From NCBI GenBank assembly GCA_023974075.1, contig CM043791.1, forward strand, positions 25,549,142 to 25,613,141: a stretch of DNA of 64,000 nt. Direction: 5' to 3'. Below the pieces are notes generated by a model that saw only the letters and a program-made list of their open reading frames with translations, was not told the origin of the DNA and did no database searches. The stretch comes from Chaenocephalus aceratus (lineage: Eukaryota; Chordata; Actinopteri; Perciformes; Channichthyidae). Below are positions 23,583 to 34,755 of this stretch, piece by piece; the first letter of the stretch is position 1, and each line of letters begins with the position of its first letter. Made by a program: the position numbers and the translations under genes.

Positions 23583-26500
23583 GATGCCATTAGGAGGAGG
23601 AAACAAGTGTGGCCGCTGCCATAAGACAGTGTACTTTGCAGAAGAGGTACTCTGTGACGGACGGAGCTTCCACAGGTCCTGCTTCCTCTGCAGTGAGTAA
23701 ACTCTTTGCTGCTTCCTGTCAGTCAACCTGAAACCACTGAACTACTGACACTTGTCATTACAGTCACAAGTATTACCGACCTAATGTGAACTGCTCAGCT
23801 AATCAGAAAGAAAATAAGGGCATGAATACGTGAAACGGCATAAAATAAAAGGCTATACTACATGGTTGCCTAAAGAGAAAGTAAAATACACTGTTAAAAT
23901 GTAGATTATTCTTGTAATTCTTATAAGTATGAACATTTCTCTCTTCTATAAAAGATATCCTCTTGTATACATTTGATCAGTGAGTCCTAAAAGAGATACT
24001 TACTCTTTGATTCTCAGAGGCCGAACATTAAAAATAACTCTTCCAGCAACCATCTACAACAAATTTGCATCATACTGTAAAAAGTTATTAGCATTTTTAA
24101 AAATGCATTGAAATAGGTTATAAAAGGTATTTCTCTTCCTCAACTTGAAAAATATGTAGGTTCATAGAGGTCTGAGTGGAGTTATTTGTGTTTCTGCGTT
24201 GTAAGCAAACATTCCTGTGATGGAATCTAGATGAGAACATACTTTTTAAATTGAGCCGTTCCATAAAAGGAAACTAGGAATCCTATCAAAACACATGACT
24301 GTGCTCCAAGACGTGGACAAATATGCATTGTGATAACATACATTGTGTGTGTGTGTGTGTTTTATCAGTGGTGTGTGGGAAGAACTTGGACAGCACGACT
24401 GTAGCTGTTCATCTGGATGAAGTCTACTGCAAAGGGTGCTACGGCAAGAAGTATGGACCAAAAGGCTACGGTTATGGCCAGGGAGCAGGGACCCTCAGTA
24501 TGGACAAGGGAGAGTCTCTAGGCATTACACATGAGGAGTGAGTAACACACCGACACACACTTCCTCCATCCCTTTAAGGTGCTTTATCTTGTTTATCCTA
24601 ACAATCCTGTTTACTTTAGGGTTGTTGTTAAGGTCCTGACATATAAGGCCCTTAATGGGCAAGGTCCAAGCTATATTATTAACTCCCTTGTAAGCTACAA
24701 ACCATCAGGAACACTGCGATCCTCTGCTGCTGGTTTATTAGAAGTTCCCAGAAACAGCGGTACAAAGAAGTTTGGTGAGGCAGCTTTCATTAACTACGGA
24801 ACAAATACCTATAGACCTCAGGGAAGCCAGTTCGGTGGAAGTTTAAAAAAATAAACTCAAAACACATTTGTACAATTTAGCCTTTTAGGAAGCAAACTCC
24901 GGCTCTCTGCTGCACTTTCTCAATGAATTGCGAATGCGATACATTTGAACCTGTCAGCCGATTGTGTGTTGAATTTGCACTATCCTCATTTTGATGCACA
25001 ATTTCATCGTGTACCTTTTAATCTAAATGTATTTTTTTACATGTCTACTCTATGTTATTTTTTGTTCGTTTTTATGTATTTTACTGGTAACTGTATTCTA
25101 TTGTATATCAATTTTCTGTGAAATGTCTATGTGAAGCACTTTGAACTGCACTTATTGTATGAAAGGTGCTATTACTGTAAGTAAAGATTAGTATTATTTA
25201 TTATTATTATTTATAAACAAGTTTTCTCTCTGTCTACGTCAGACCTGCTCCCCATCATCCAACCAGCAACCCAAACCCGTCTAAACTGGCTCAGAAGTTT
25301 GGGGGGTCGGACAAATGTTCTCGCTGCGGCAAGGCCGTCTACGCTGCGGAGAAAGTGATTGGAGCTGGGAATGTACGGAAAACACACACAATCAAACACA
25401 TGTGTGGACGCTTGCAAAAAAACTTTTTAAATGTATCTTCTATTTATTTACAGTCATGGCATAAGGTTGGATGCTTCACCTGCGCCACGTGCAATAAGAG
25501 CCTGGAGTCAACCACACAAGCTGATAAGGATGGGGAAATCTACTGCAAATGTAAAAACTAACACATTTAACTCAAGACTTTTGCTACATTGCTGGATATT
25601 GCGTTAAGGATATTGCGTTAAGGATATTACTTGCAATAATTAACAGATATGAAAGTGTACTCAGTTGTGCAATACTGCTGCTTTCAGTATTTGGCTAAAA
25701 TACAACAAATTGCTTGTAGGAAAGTAATCCCAACATAGTTTTATCAAACATATTGAACAAGATTATAGTGATCAAAAAGATGGATGATTCCGTTTTAAAG
25801 GGCAGTTTTTTTACTGACTTTTTCAACTAACTCAATTTTAATATTGCGGTCTTTTGCGGTGTCTTCATCGCCCAAAATGACATCGTGTTGAGGATACAAA
25901 CTTGTATATTGTGCAGCTCTAGGTTCAATACACATCCGTTAAACTGGCTAAACAATATATAAATAAACCAGACCTAATAGAACAGGATTTGCAACATGCT
26001 TGTTTAGATTGAATTCCTGTTTAAGAGGCCTACAAGTTGTGGCCCATTAGTCTATTATATATAGATAGGCCTAGTGATTTTACTGTATGGTAACTGTATA
26101 GTAATTTGCTTTCAGACCTGTTTTTAATGCTGGTCCAGAATTGTGTAGCATAGCAAGACAACCCATCTTGATCCATTCAGGCTGAATTAGTCTGAAAGGA
26201 TATGATGTATGACTATTATAAAAGCAAGATTGCAAATCCTTGAGATAAGGGGGAAATTATAAGATGCATAACTGAAATGTCCCATCTAAAATGAGAGAAA
26301 ATAAACTGCAATGTGTTGTACTGTAAGTGGCCAGAGAGTAGGTTTTAATGCATACAAGAAAACAGCAGAGGGCCCTAAACATAAGTAAATCCTCAAGTAC
26401 ACAACGATACAGTACCATTTTCAGGATTAAGAAATGAGTGATGATGGCTGTACTCCATTAAGCTGAGCAAGTGCTAAGGTTTAGTATCATTAATGCTGGC

Positions 26501-26881
26501 TCACTCACTGGTATCAGTACCACTTGTGCTTTTCATGCTGTGATGAGTCAAAATGTCTGTTTACAAGAACCCTCAAACACTCTCCTGTCGATGAGGATAG
26601 AAGAATAAGTTGTTGTATTCTTTTTATACATATCCGCTTTTACTTTTGAATTTTCAATCGAGAGCCAACAAAGCGGAAAAAATTGATTTAATCTCTAATT
26701 TTGCAAACATTTTATCATTCAGGAAAGAAAGAAGACATTTGAGGATATGATGTTGATACCACCGTGTGGGGGATTTGTTTTTAATTACCTTTTCTTTTCT
26801 GCAGCCTGTTATGGCAAACATTTTGGCCCCAAAGGATTTGGCTATGGACAGGGAGCCGGGGCCCTGTCGCACACTCAGTAG
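23583..26881 (+). CDS. csrp1: Cysteine and glycine-rich protein 1 (two-LIM adaptor)
   Basis: Coding exons are 23583-23692 (ATG at 23584), 24369-24537, 25243-25372, 25454-25550 and 26805-26881. They sum to 582 nt and 193 aa, the same length as human CSRP1. LIM1 is canonical: Cys9/12, His30, Cys33/36/39/57/60. It is followed by the basic KKYGPK motif and a Gly-rich GYGYGQGAG segment. The linker leads to LIM2 (Cys118/121, His139, Cys143/146/149, Cys167/170) and a second Gly-rich tail, [19 protein letters not shown] proteins bind alpha-actinin and zyxin on actin filaments and also act in the nucleus as co-factors in muscle differentiation. In LIM2 the spacing after the His is three residues (HKVGC) instead of the usual two. 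A LINE fragment lies in the intron between the second and third coding exons. The upstream non-coding exon probably ends at 18156. Synteny with phlda3 supports csrp1 over csrp2/3. Confidence 0.93.
24590..25215 (+). mobile_element. CR1/L2-type LINE 3' fragment in csrp1 intron
   Basis: An open frame at about 24610-24740 reads [20 protein letters not shown], followed by [13 protein letters not shown]. This matches the C-terminal end of fish CR1/L2-clade reverse transcriptases. It continues into a 3' UTR ending in 'tgaagcactttgaactgcac' and an (ATT)n tail at about 25190-25215, typical of these LINEs. It is truncated at its 5' end and is not found in copy 2. Confidence 0.8.
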
Positions 26882-27249
26882 AGACCCCCAGGATCTTCAG
26901 GTTCCCAGAGAGCTGCAGTACTGCCGGCTTCCTGCAGAGAACAGACTGCTGCCACCCAACCTGAAAGACAAACGCTTGATGAAAAGCTGCATCATAAGAT
27001 TGTACAGTGGGAAACATAACCCCATCTCTGCCTCATAAAGAACAAATACAATCAATAGTGCTGCAACAGTCAATCTTTATAAATAACCAAAGTTTAATAC
27101 TGAAACATTTATTTTCTGTTAAACGCAGCTTTCATGATTTTCACTACCTGCTATAACTGTTTTTACGTCTGCAATCTAGATCTCTTTTTCATATTCTACA
27201 TCATAGAGTAAAAACTGCTTTTCTGTATTTTATGCTTACCAAACATCAC

Positions 27250-27255
27250 AATAAA
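27250..27255 (+). terminator. csrp1 poly(A) signal
   Basis: AATAAA lies about 370 bp downstream of the csrp1 stop. A second AATAAA follows at about 27301. The 3' UTR between is shared with the second copy for about 170 bp. Confidence 0.65.
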
Positions 27256-27343
27256 TGAGGTTGAAATATTTTAATGGCAGGAGTTTTTATTGAGTGCAGA
27301 AATAAAATTCAAAACATTAGAATGACCTGTGTGTGTGACCGTG

Positions 27344-28083
27344 TGACCGTGTAAATTAATAGAATATCACTGCCTATCTTCCGAACTATCTCACTATTAT
27401 GACATTTGCGGCAAGCAACCGTACTTAAATATCTTCTGCAACATAAGTAAGTGGAGCAAAGTCATTCAGAGCATTGCGTATACAGTCAGCACTGTAAGGG
27501 CATGATGACGCCGACATGTCGCACTTATCATTCAAATCAGATCATACTCAAAAACAAACTCAAGTGTAATTCAAGCCAGATCCACTCAAGTCTTAAATGA
27601 GGCAGTGATATCATAAACCTGTTAATGTATTCATTCAAACAGTTGGTCGTTTTGTTTTACCAACCATTCTTCCTGCACCTTGCAGCTGCAACTATGAGGC
27701 TTTTATTCTGGATTAAGTGTTTTAAGTCATGGATGTTTAACATTTTAATTCCTGAGATTTGTCTAACATGATAGTTACTATCATTACTTATCGTTACTCA
27801 TGATTCTTTAATTCAAGAGGTATACCGTTCTGCTGTCAGTATGCTTCTCCATGTTTCTGATTGGTCAAATATTGCTAACCCCGCCCTTTTCATGTGAACG
27901 TGCTCGACTCGTAGCCGGACAGAGAAACCTTACCGAGGTGATAACCAGCATCGTAGGACCACCTAGCCAGATGGAGCTTGTTAGGGGTAGTTGAGCCAGA
28001 TGACTCAAGATATCAGGGTCTGTTGAACTGGCTTCGTCGTACAGGCCTCTGGTTTTACTGGTCTTGTCCTGTTTAAGAGCTTA
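27344..28083. other. Spacer at the left part of duplication copy 2
   Basis: No gene was seen. It opens with a 30-bp sequence identical to one near 16493 at the left edge of copy 1; the rest has diverged or is unrelated. Confidence 0.5.
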
Positions 28084-28509
28084 AACCGGTTTAATTATAT
28101 ATGGAAGCCGGTTGAACCGGCATTTGGCAATATAACACATTCTGGCAAATTCCAAAGTAGCCTTCATTAGCAGACAATCTAAATCCAACTTGTTTTGCAT
28201 TAATAATAAGCAGAATGAAAACATGATTAACATGAGTAATTCTGTTTATAAACACTACCCGAGCCACTAGCATCTGACAGGCCATGCGCAGCTTACTGCA
28301 AACCTGGGGCCGGTTTGCATTTAAAGCATTAGTGGGGGGGATGCTCAAGGTTCACACTGTGTTTATTTGTGATTTTTCACACATATTTTGTGGCAAAGAG
28401 CCTAATGTAGTGTGCTTATAAAGTGTAACATGTCCATGTGCTATTTAGCAGGTTTTTGCATAATAGCTAAATTCTCTAGTGTCAGTTCTGAGGTCCCTTT
28501 CTCATTTGG

Positions 28510-29013
28510 CCAGTTGGCAGGGGCGGACTGGCCATCGGGACGTATGATCGGGACGTTCGGGACGAATCCCGATGGGCCGGTACTGAAGTGGGCCGGTCGG
28601 ACGATGTGGGCCGGCCGGTAACCGGCAGGGCTCGACATTAAATGGCCCGCTGGCCCGGAAGCACTATTGAGACACCCCGGGCCAGCATAACGTACTTTGC
28701 ACTTGCCCGCTCGGGCCACTAAAAATATTGCTTTAAAAAATTGTCCTGTGGTATTGGTATTTTGACTAGCAATTTAGTTAAATTGTTTCGTTTATCAACG
28801 CGACAACATAGCATTCCGTGAGTCGGTTGTCGTTGTTGCAGCTGTTTGCTGCGGAGCGCAAACCACAATACCACAGTAAATTGTCTACCCCCCCCCCCTC
28901 GACAATTTACTAGCGGTATTTACTTGCGGTACCGCGGTGGGCCGGCGGTACCGAAGTGGGCCGGTCGAGAGTCCCGGGCTGATTTGTAGTCCCAGTCCGC
29001 CCCTGCCAGTTGG
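28510..29013. mobile_element. hAT-like MITE in the 5' region of csrp1 copy 2
   Basis: The 488-bp element (28518-29005) begins CAGGGGCGGACTGG and ends CCAGTCCGCCCCTG, an exact inverse. It is flanked by a perfect 8-bp target-site duplication, CCAGTTGG (28510-28517 and 29006-29013). An 8-bp duplication and CAGGGG/CCCCTG ends are hallmarks of hAT elements. There is no transposase. The two flanks joined together match copy 1 around 17634-17930, so the insertion postdates the csrp1 duplication. Confidence 0.92.
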
Positions 29014-29121
29014 TCAGACATTCTCCCGTTGTCCAACAGGTTTGCAGCCTGAAGAAGTAACAACCAAAGCTCCTCCCTTTCATTTAGAGTATATTTGAAT
29101 CACCAGGTTTGAAGACCTTTG

Positions 29122-29400
29122 ATTATTCCAATCCAATCCAACTTTATTTATATATCACTTTAAAACCTCCAGACCAAAGTGATGTACAGAGAGATACATA
29201 AAATATAAAATCACACAGTTCAGCTCACAAAACATAAAAATAAGTATAAAATCACATAAAAGATACGAACACAAAACAAACCAGAATAAACGAATAAAAA
29301 TAAAAACATAAAAACAACCATATAGTAAAAACAACAGACCACTGAAAGAAAATAAAAGCAACAATCTACTTGTTGTAATAACAACATTATTAGGAGAAGC
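29122..29400 (-). mobile_element. LINE 3' end, reversed, in csrp1 copy 2
   Basis: 'ccaatccaactttatttata' followed by 'tcactttaaaac' and 'aaagtgatgtaca' is the reverse complement of the usual end of fish L2/CR1-like LINEs (a 'tgtaca...cacttt' stem, then AATAAAGTTGGATTGG). It is flanked by sequence homologous to copy 1. The 5' part of the element is missing. Confidence 0.65.
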
Positions 29401-29435
29401 AACAGCAGCTGACTGACACCACCTATAACCTGCAG
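29401..29435 (+). other. Non-coding exon end of csrp1 copy 2
   Basis: 'tgactgacaccacctataac' followed by CTGCAG/GTAAGC matches the end of the copy 1 non-coding exon (to 18156). The donor is intact, so transcription of the shortened copy could still start and splice as in csrp1. The 5' part of this exon has been disrupted by the neighbouring LINE insertion. Confidence 0.5.
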
Positions 29436-29969
29436 GTAAGCAACGTAAATATATTTGGGCCCGATTAAGCTTCCTGCTTGCCTTACTGTATCTAATGTCC
29501 TGCTCGTTGGCCCACATAACATGTATCTTTCACAATCTAAATGTCATTTACGTGCTTTACTGCTGGCTTTCTGGTCTTTGGCAAAGCTGCAGAATACTGG
29601 CAGGAATGCAATTAGAGTCTCTGGGCTGACTTCACAAGGCGTAAATTACAGGCAACCAAATCTGGATGTTTTAAATTAGTTTCTTACACAACAGAGAATC
29701 CTATTCCTAAAAGTGTTTGCTTGATGGTTGAGTATTGGGAATGTATTAATTGATTAATTCTTTTTTTTCATACAAGGCGTGGTTCGACCGGTAAACAACA
29801 GGCTTTTAAACCAAGAGTTTAACATTTTAATAACATGCCTTGTTCTTTTAGCCAGACGCTAATGTTTTGCTCTTTTCTACAATCTAACTCACTGTGAGCA
29901 ATTTTTCTATACAACAAATAAGAAGCTGCTGTAAAAGTGCTTTGATTATGCTGTATGCATTATTACAGA

Positions 29970-31573
29970 ATGCCATTCAATGGAATACAACGATGCCCTC
30001 GCTGTAGCAATAGCATCTACCAGGCTGAGGACATAATTGCAGCTGGGACTGTAAGAAAAACACACATTTGCACATGCATTATGTAATAAAAAAGAAAACC
30101 TTCAAAAATCATTATTTTCATTTACAGTCATGGCATAAGGCATGTTTCTGCTGTGCCTCGTGCAAAAAGCGCCTTTGCGAAGTCACAGTTGCTGATAAGG
30201 ACAGGGAAATCTACTGCAAATGTAAGAATGGTCACATGTTCTATACACATCCACGCAACTGCCTAAACATCCTGCAAGAATACCAGACCACATACAACAA
30301 GATTTAGCAAAAGAAAGTGTAGGGTTTATTAGATTACTTTAGTTTCTGCATGAAAACATATAACAAATAGCATACTATTGCACCCATGTTCATGTTCAGA
30401 ATGAATCCATTATTAAAGAGGCATATCACTTGTGGCACATTATGGATCTAATTTAAATACGCATATAGGCCTAGCAGTTTTACAGTATGGTAATTGTATG
30501 GTAATTTACTGACAGACCTGTTTGGTCAAGGATGGTGTAGCATGGCAGGACGACCCGTCTTGATCCATTCAGGCTGAATGGAGAAAGAGATGAACCTCAG
30601 AACTAACACAACATATACAGTGTTACTTTGATAAGAGCAATACTGCAAATCCTAAACTTTAGTAGGAAATGATGATGAATGTCCCATCTTACCATGTATA
30701 AGCTAAATTATATGTCATGTTGTGTTAAGTTGTGTTATGTTTTGTAGGTGGCGAGTGAGTGGGTTGTAATACACACTAGAGTACAGCAGAGGGCCCCCTA
30801 AAACATAAATATATCCCAAAGTACAAAACCATACAGCAAAATGTTCTCCTTCCTTCAATGTAGTATATTAAACTGAGAGAACTGGCTGAACATCCACAAC
30901 GAGTTACATTCGTGTAGTGCACTTTGCCTTTTATGTTTAATGCTTGAAAAGCTTTATTTATTTCAAATTCTGCTTTCCATTTTTTTTAAGTATTATAATT
31001 TTACAATTACAAACAGCAAAACCAAAACACGTTTGTGTTCTGCTGATTGGCTAAATATTTTTAATTTGCATTCACAACTGTCATGCTGTATGGTGAATTA
31101 ACTCTTTAAAGAATAATGTGTTTGTTTTCTTTTAGTGAAAATTGTATTGATTTATTCATAATAATTTGATGTCTCTGTAGTGACACATTGAGTACATATC
31201 CTCCTATATATTTGAATAGTTCAATAAAGATTGAAATAAAAAAGTAAATAAAGATTAGCAGAAAGTATGACCCACAAATGCTTTTTGAAACATAACCCAC
31301 TACTTCCTAATAACATAGATATATAAAGCCTAATTAGTAAAAAATAAAAGTAATGTTTTTACATGTTTTAACTATGCTGGTTCCAAATGGGGCTAACTTG
31401 ATGCTTTTAACATTAGCTAGCTTTGACTTGAATGCTTAGAAACTGAATGATATGATGTTGATAAGACAGCAAGGAGGATTGATTTGACTCTCCCTTTCTT
31501 TTCCACAGCCTGTTATGGCAGACAAAGATATAGCTTTGGTGAGGGAGCCGGGTCTCTTTCTCACACTGGGTAG
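29970..31573 (+). CDS. Single-LIM protein from a rearranged csrp1 duplicate
   Basis: Coding exons are 29970-30050, 30128-30221 and 31509-31573: 240 nt, 79 aa, all with good splice sites. The predicted protein has one complete LIM domain with canonical spacing: Cys9/12, His30, Cys33/36/39, Cys57/60. It ends in a short tail, SFGEGAGSLSHTG. The first exon starts like csrp1 coding exon 1 (same 'tgcattatta' acceptor region and ATGCCATT start) but ends like csrp1 coding exon 3 (same end of the LIM2 first half and the same following intron). The middle of the gene has therefore been lost in frame. The KKYGPK-type basic motif is gone and the Gly-rich tail is degraded (RQRYSFGEGAG). In size it resembles CRIP-family single-LIM proteins. 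No stop or frameshift is present, so it may be a functional mini-gene, but expression is unproven. Confidence 0.75.
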
Positions 31574-31934
31574 AGCCCTCAGGATCTTCAGGTTCCCAGA
31601 GAGCTGCAGTACTGCCTGTTTCCTGCAGAGAACAGACTGCTGCCACTCAACATGCACCTGCAAGACCAACGCTTGATGAAAAGCTGCATCATAAGATTGT
31701 ACAGTGGGAAATATAACAGCATCTCTGCCTCATAAAACAAATAAGATTACTAGTGCAGAAAAAGTCAATCTTTATACATCATCCTGAAAAAATACTTCTC
31801 TGTTACTGCTTTAAAGATTTGATCTGCTCTAACAGTTTTACCTCTGTAAATTAAACGTATCAACGGTATCATATAATATGTAGGTAGATTAAACATTGCT
31901 CATTTTGTATGTTATGCTTTTTGGACAGCATTTT

Positions 31935-31940
31935 AATAAA
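31935..31940 (+). terminator. Poly(A) signal of csrp1 copy 2
   Basis: AATAAATAAAG (two overlapping signals) lies about 360 bp after the stop, at a distance similar to that in copy 1. Confidence 0.6.
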
Positions 31941-31988
31941 TAAAGCAAAGATTGAAGTGGCGGTTGTTTTTAATGGGTGAAAAAGTGA

Positions 31989-32477
31989 TAAGTTGTTGTG
32001 ACTCGCCAGATATGTTAGGTTTAGTTATGTTTTTACTCTAGTTTTGTGTTTTGATCTTGTCACTTCCTGTTTTTATTTTGAAAGTAATCTTTCCTGTCAT
32101 TCCAGATCCCACATTTCCTACCTTTGTGTGTTTCCCCCCCCGTGAGATTGCTTGGCCCTGCCCTGATTGTTTTCACCTGTGCCCATCCCCCTCACCTATA
32201 TATAGCCCTGGTGTTTCTTTGTTCTTCTGTCAGTTTGTTATGTGTCATGTCGTGAGCACCTAGGCCTTTTGACTCCTGATACCTACCTTGAGATTGAGAC
32301 CTTTTGCCAAGTGAGTTTTTGTGTTGCTGTACAACTTAGTTTTGGCTGTTTAACTACTTTCTATTTTTTGAAAGTACGATTTACTTTTTGTTATTAAAGA
32401 ACATTCTATTTTTGGACAACTGTCTCTGAGTCCTGCTTTTGGGTCCTGCGTCCTGTGTCTCGCTTCACAACATAAGT
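31989..32477 (+). mobile_element. Solo LTR of a Gypsy-like retrotransposon
   Basis: A 479-bp unit (31994-32472) starts TGTTGTGA and ends TCACAACA, and is bounded by a perfect 5-bp duplication, TAAGT (31989-31993 and 32473-32477). It has a promoter-like TATATATAG at about 32196 and an ATTAAAGAA signal at about 32393, followed by 'gagtcctgctttt gggtcctgc'. This end resembles that of the complete LTR element at 21.5-23.5 kb. The interior and second LTR are absent, as expected after LTR-LTR recombination. Confidence 0.88.
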
Positions 32478-32504
32478 GGTATTTGGGACAGCCCTAGTGT
32501 GTGT

Positions 32505-32660
32505 GCAGGGCCGTCCCTCCCTACAGGCCGATCATGCAGGCTGCATGGGGCCTCACATTGCGCAGGGGGCCTCGGCATATGAGCACGGCTTGTGCGCAGT
32601 TCTCAACGCAACTGCGCTGGTGGAAATTAGTCTGTTAGCTAAGCGTAGTCCATTGTAAAT
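32505..32660. mobile_element. Possible degraded DNA-transposon end
   Basis: 'cagggccgtccct' and 'gcatggggcctcaca' resemble termini of hAT-like elements that begin CAGGGCC. No matching inverted end or target-site duplication was found nearby, so this is a tentative call. Confidence 0.3.
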
Positions 32661-33480
32661 AATAATTTACTAAGCTGACATTAAGTACTGTTAATATCTT
32701 CACAGAAACTTCAGAAGTTTTTCATTTCACTCCTCTTTTAGCTGACATTTAATAAATGCAGGTACATTTTTAGCAGCTATTCATAGTAAATCACTTGTCC
32801 CTCCCCCTGGTGCCAGGACCAACATATCCATCTTTAGGCTCAGCAGCCCTGTCCCCCCATAAGGCTTTGCAGTCTTGCCATGCTGTCCATTGAAAGTCAG
32901 TTTGCTAGAAAGCTGAACTTCAAGGACTTTATCAATGACGTTGCCTGTAAGAAGGCTAGGCGCCGAGCTCTTGGTGAGTAAGGCTGAGCAAGGGCTCGTA
33001 ATAACTGTTAAAGGGCAAGGCTATGGTAACAATATTGGATCACTACACAGAAGATGCATGATGAGAAAAAGACTGGGAACAGGTAATAGGCTCTGATTTA
33101 GCACCACCATCAGGCCTTTTCATTTCCATTTCCGTTTTGTTGTCCATTTACACTTTAATACCCGCTTATTTTGTAGTTGGTATGTATATTTAATGAAAAA
33201 ATCTTATGTTATTTTTTTTTGTTATAGCATTTTATAAATGATATTGGTGTTAATGTTCACTTTATTTTAATTTAAGAGGTCATGTATATTTAAGTTATAT
33301 TTATTTGGATTTATGCATTCATGTTGAGAATGTTCCATTCAAAAATGTGTACTAGATGGATGCAAGCCTGTACAGGTAGTTATTTAAAGCATAAATGAGT
33401 CGGTTGGGTTCTGGAGGTGTGGTTACAGCAATTGTGCTTGGTTGGCGTGGCCAGTGCCTGGTGGTGGGGCCCAATGTGAT
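32660..33480. other. Intergenic, no gene recognised
   Basis: AT-rich spacer between csrp1 copy 2 and phlda3. No splice-bounded open frame, RNA gene or clear repeat was seen. Confidence 0.45.
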
Positions 33481-33498
33481 ATATTGTCATTGGGCCCA

Positions 33499-33500
<2 letters not shown>

Positions 33501-33569
<69 letters not shown>
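33501..33569. repeat. (GT)n microsatellite
   Basis: Pure GT run of about 69 bp in the spacer before phlda3. Confidence 0.95.
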
Positions 33570-34292
33570 ACATGTTCATTGTATCCATTCCTCTCATAAC
33601 ATCACAGTGACACATCATGGGAAGAGTCCAGTATCGTATAAAGTTGAGAGGAATTTGAGCTGGACTCCACCCACAAGGCTCACTTGTCATATTTGAGGCC
33701 CAGTTACCGTAAAGGATGTCATTGTCAAGAATGACAACAATTTTATTAGGTGAGCTAATTAAACCTTAGAGGAATCAGCAGGGCTTTCACATTTGTTGTG
33801 AAAAATGTAACCAGTTTCTACACTAGGTCAATTTAAATGTAATAATCACATTCAGTTTGTTGTGGTTGGTTTCACACACCTACCATTATTTTAGGATGTA
33901 TAAAAGTTTACAATGTATAATACAACATATGCAAAATATACCAGAACTGGAATATTTTCAAAAGTGTGTTGCAAGTAGGCCTACACTAAACTAACTTTCA
34001 AAAAAAGATTAATAATTGGCTGATTCGTCATCCATTTGTCTCATTCTGTATCTGCTCAAAGAAATGTCTTTCTAAAGTTTTGTTTCTTGCTCACGCACTC
34101 ACATATTACAACATCTGACATCTTAAGCCTCCCACTCACATTCCAGCTCTAAAAGAGACACAAGATCAGCTCATCATAAACACTATTTGGAACTTGGAAT
34201 GATAAATATAAATAGTATCATAAATGTGAAGCAAATCATGTATTTCTAAGTACTGACAGGAGTGCAGCAGTTCTCTTTGAGCCTAAACTGGA

Positions 34293-34344
34293 CACGCACG
34301 CGCGCGCGCGCACGCACACACAGACACACACACACACACACACA

Positions 34345-34440
<96 letters not shown>
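34293..34440. repeat. (CA)n microsatellite with CG-rich start, upstream of phlda3
   Basis: A short CG/CACG run leads into about 120 bp of CA. It ends 54 bp before the candidate p53 element and about 315 bp before the phlda3 start codon. Confidence 0.95.
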
Positions 34441-34442
<2 letters not shown>

Positions 34443-34493
34443 ATCTCCTCCTGCCGTCACCACGAGGAGGCGGGGAAGGTCCACAGTGGAGCC

Positions 34494-34513
34494 GGGCATG
34501 TTCAAACATATCC
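34494..34513 (+). promoter_or_regulatory. Candidate p53 response element of phlda3
   Basis: Two adjacent decamers, GGGCATGTTC and AAACATATCC, with no spacer fit the p53 consensus RRRCWWGYYY twice. The first matches at all ten positions; the second differs at one, A for the core G. The site lies 243 bp upstream of the phlda3 ATG. PHLDA3 is an established direct p53 target in mammals, so position and gene agree. Binding itself is an inference. Confidence 0.6.
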
Positions 34514-34755
34514 AGGCAGACCAGCCTACCAACCTCCATGAAGAGTTGTCAGTGGGGCTTGGATTGTATTTATACGCGGACTATAAGATAAACTGTATTG
34601 GCTATTCATATTAATGTCGTAGCTAAAACGATACGTTTTCCCGGGGGACACCTGACACCGACAAAGTAACGGATATATATGTGGGTAAATCTTGAGCCGC
34701 ATCACTCCTGAGCAGGCTACTGTGTTCCGGCTCTGTCTGAAGACTCAGTGTGGCC

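Noticed and set aside
24579..24854. 91-codon frame inside csrp1 as an extra csrp1 exon
   Set aside because: It reads as the C-terminal part of a LINE reverse-transcriptase protein followed by a LINE 3' tail.
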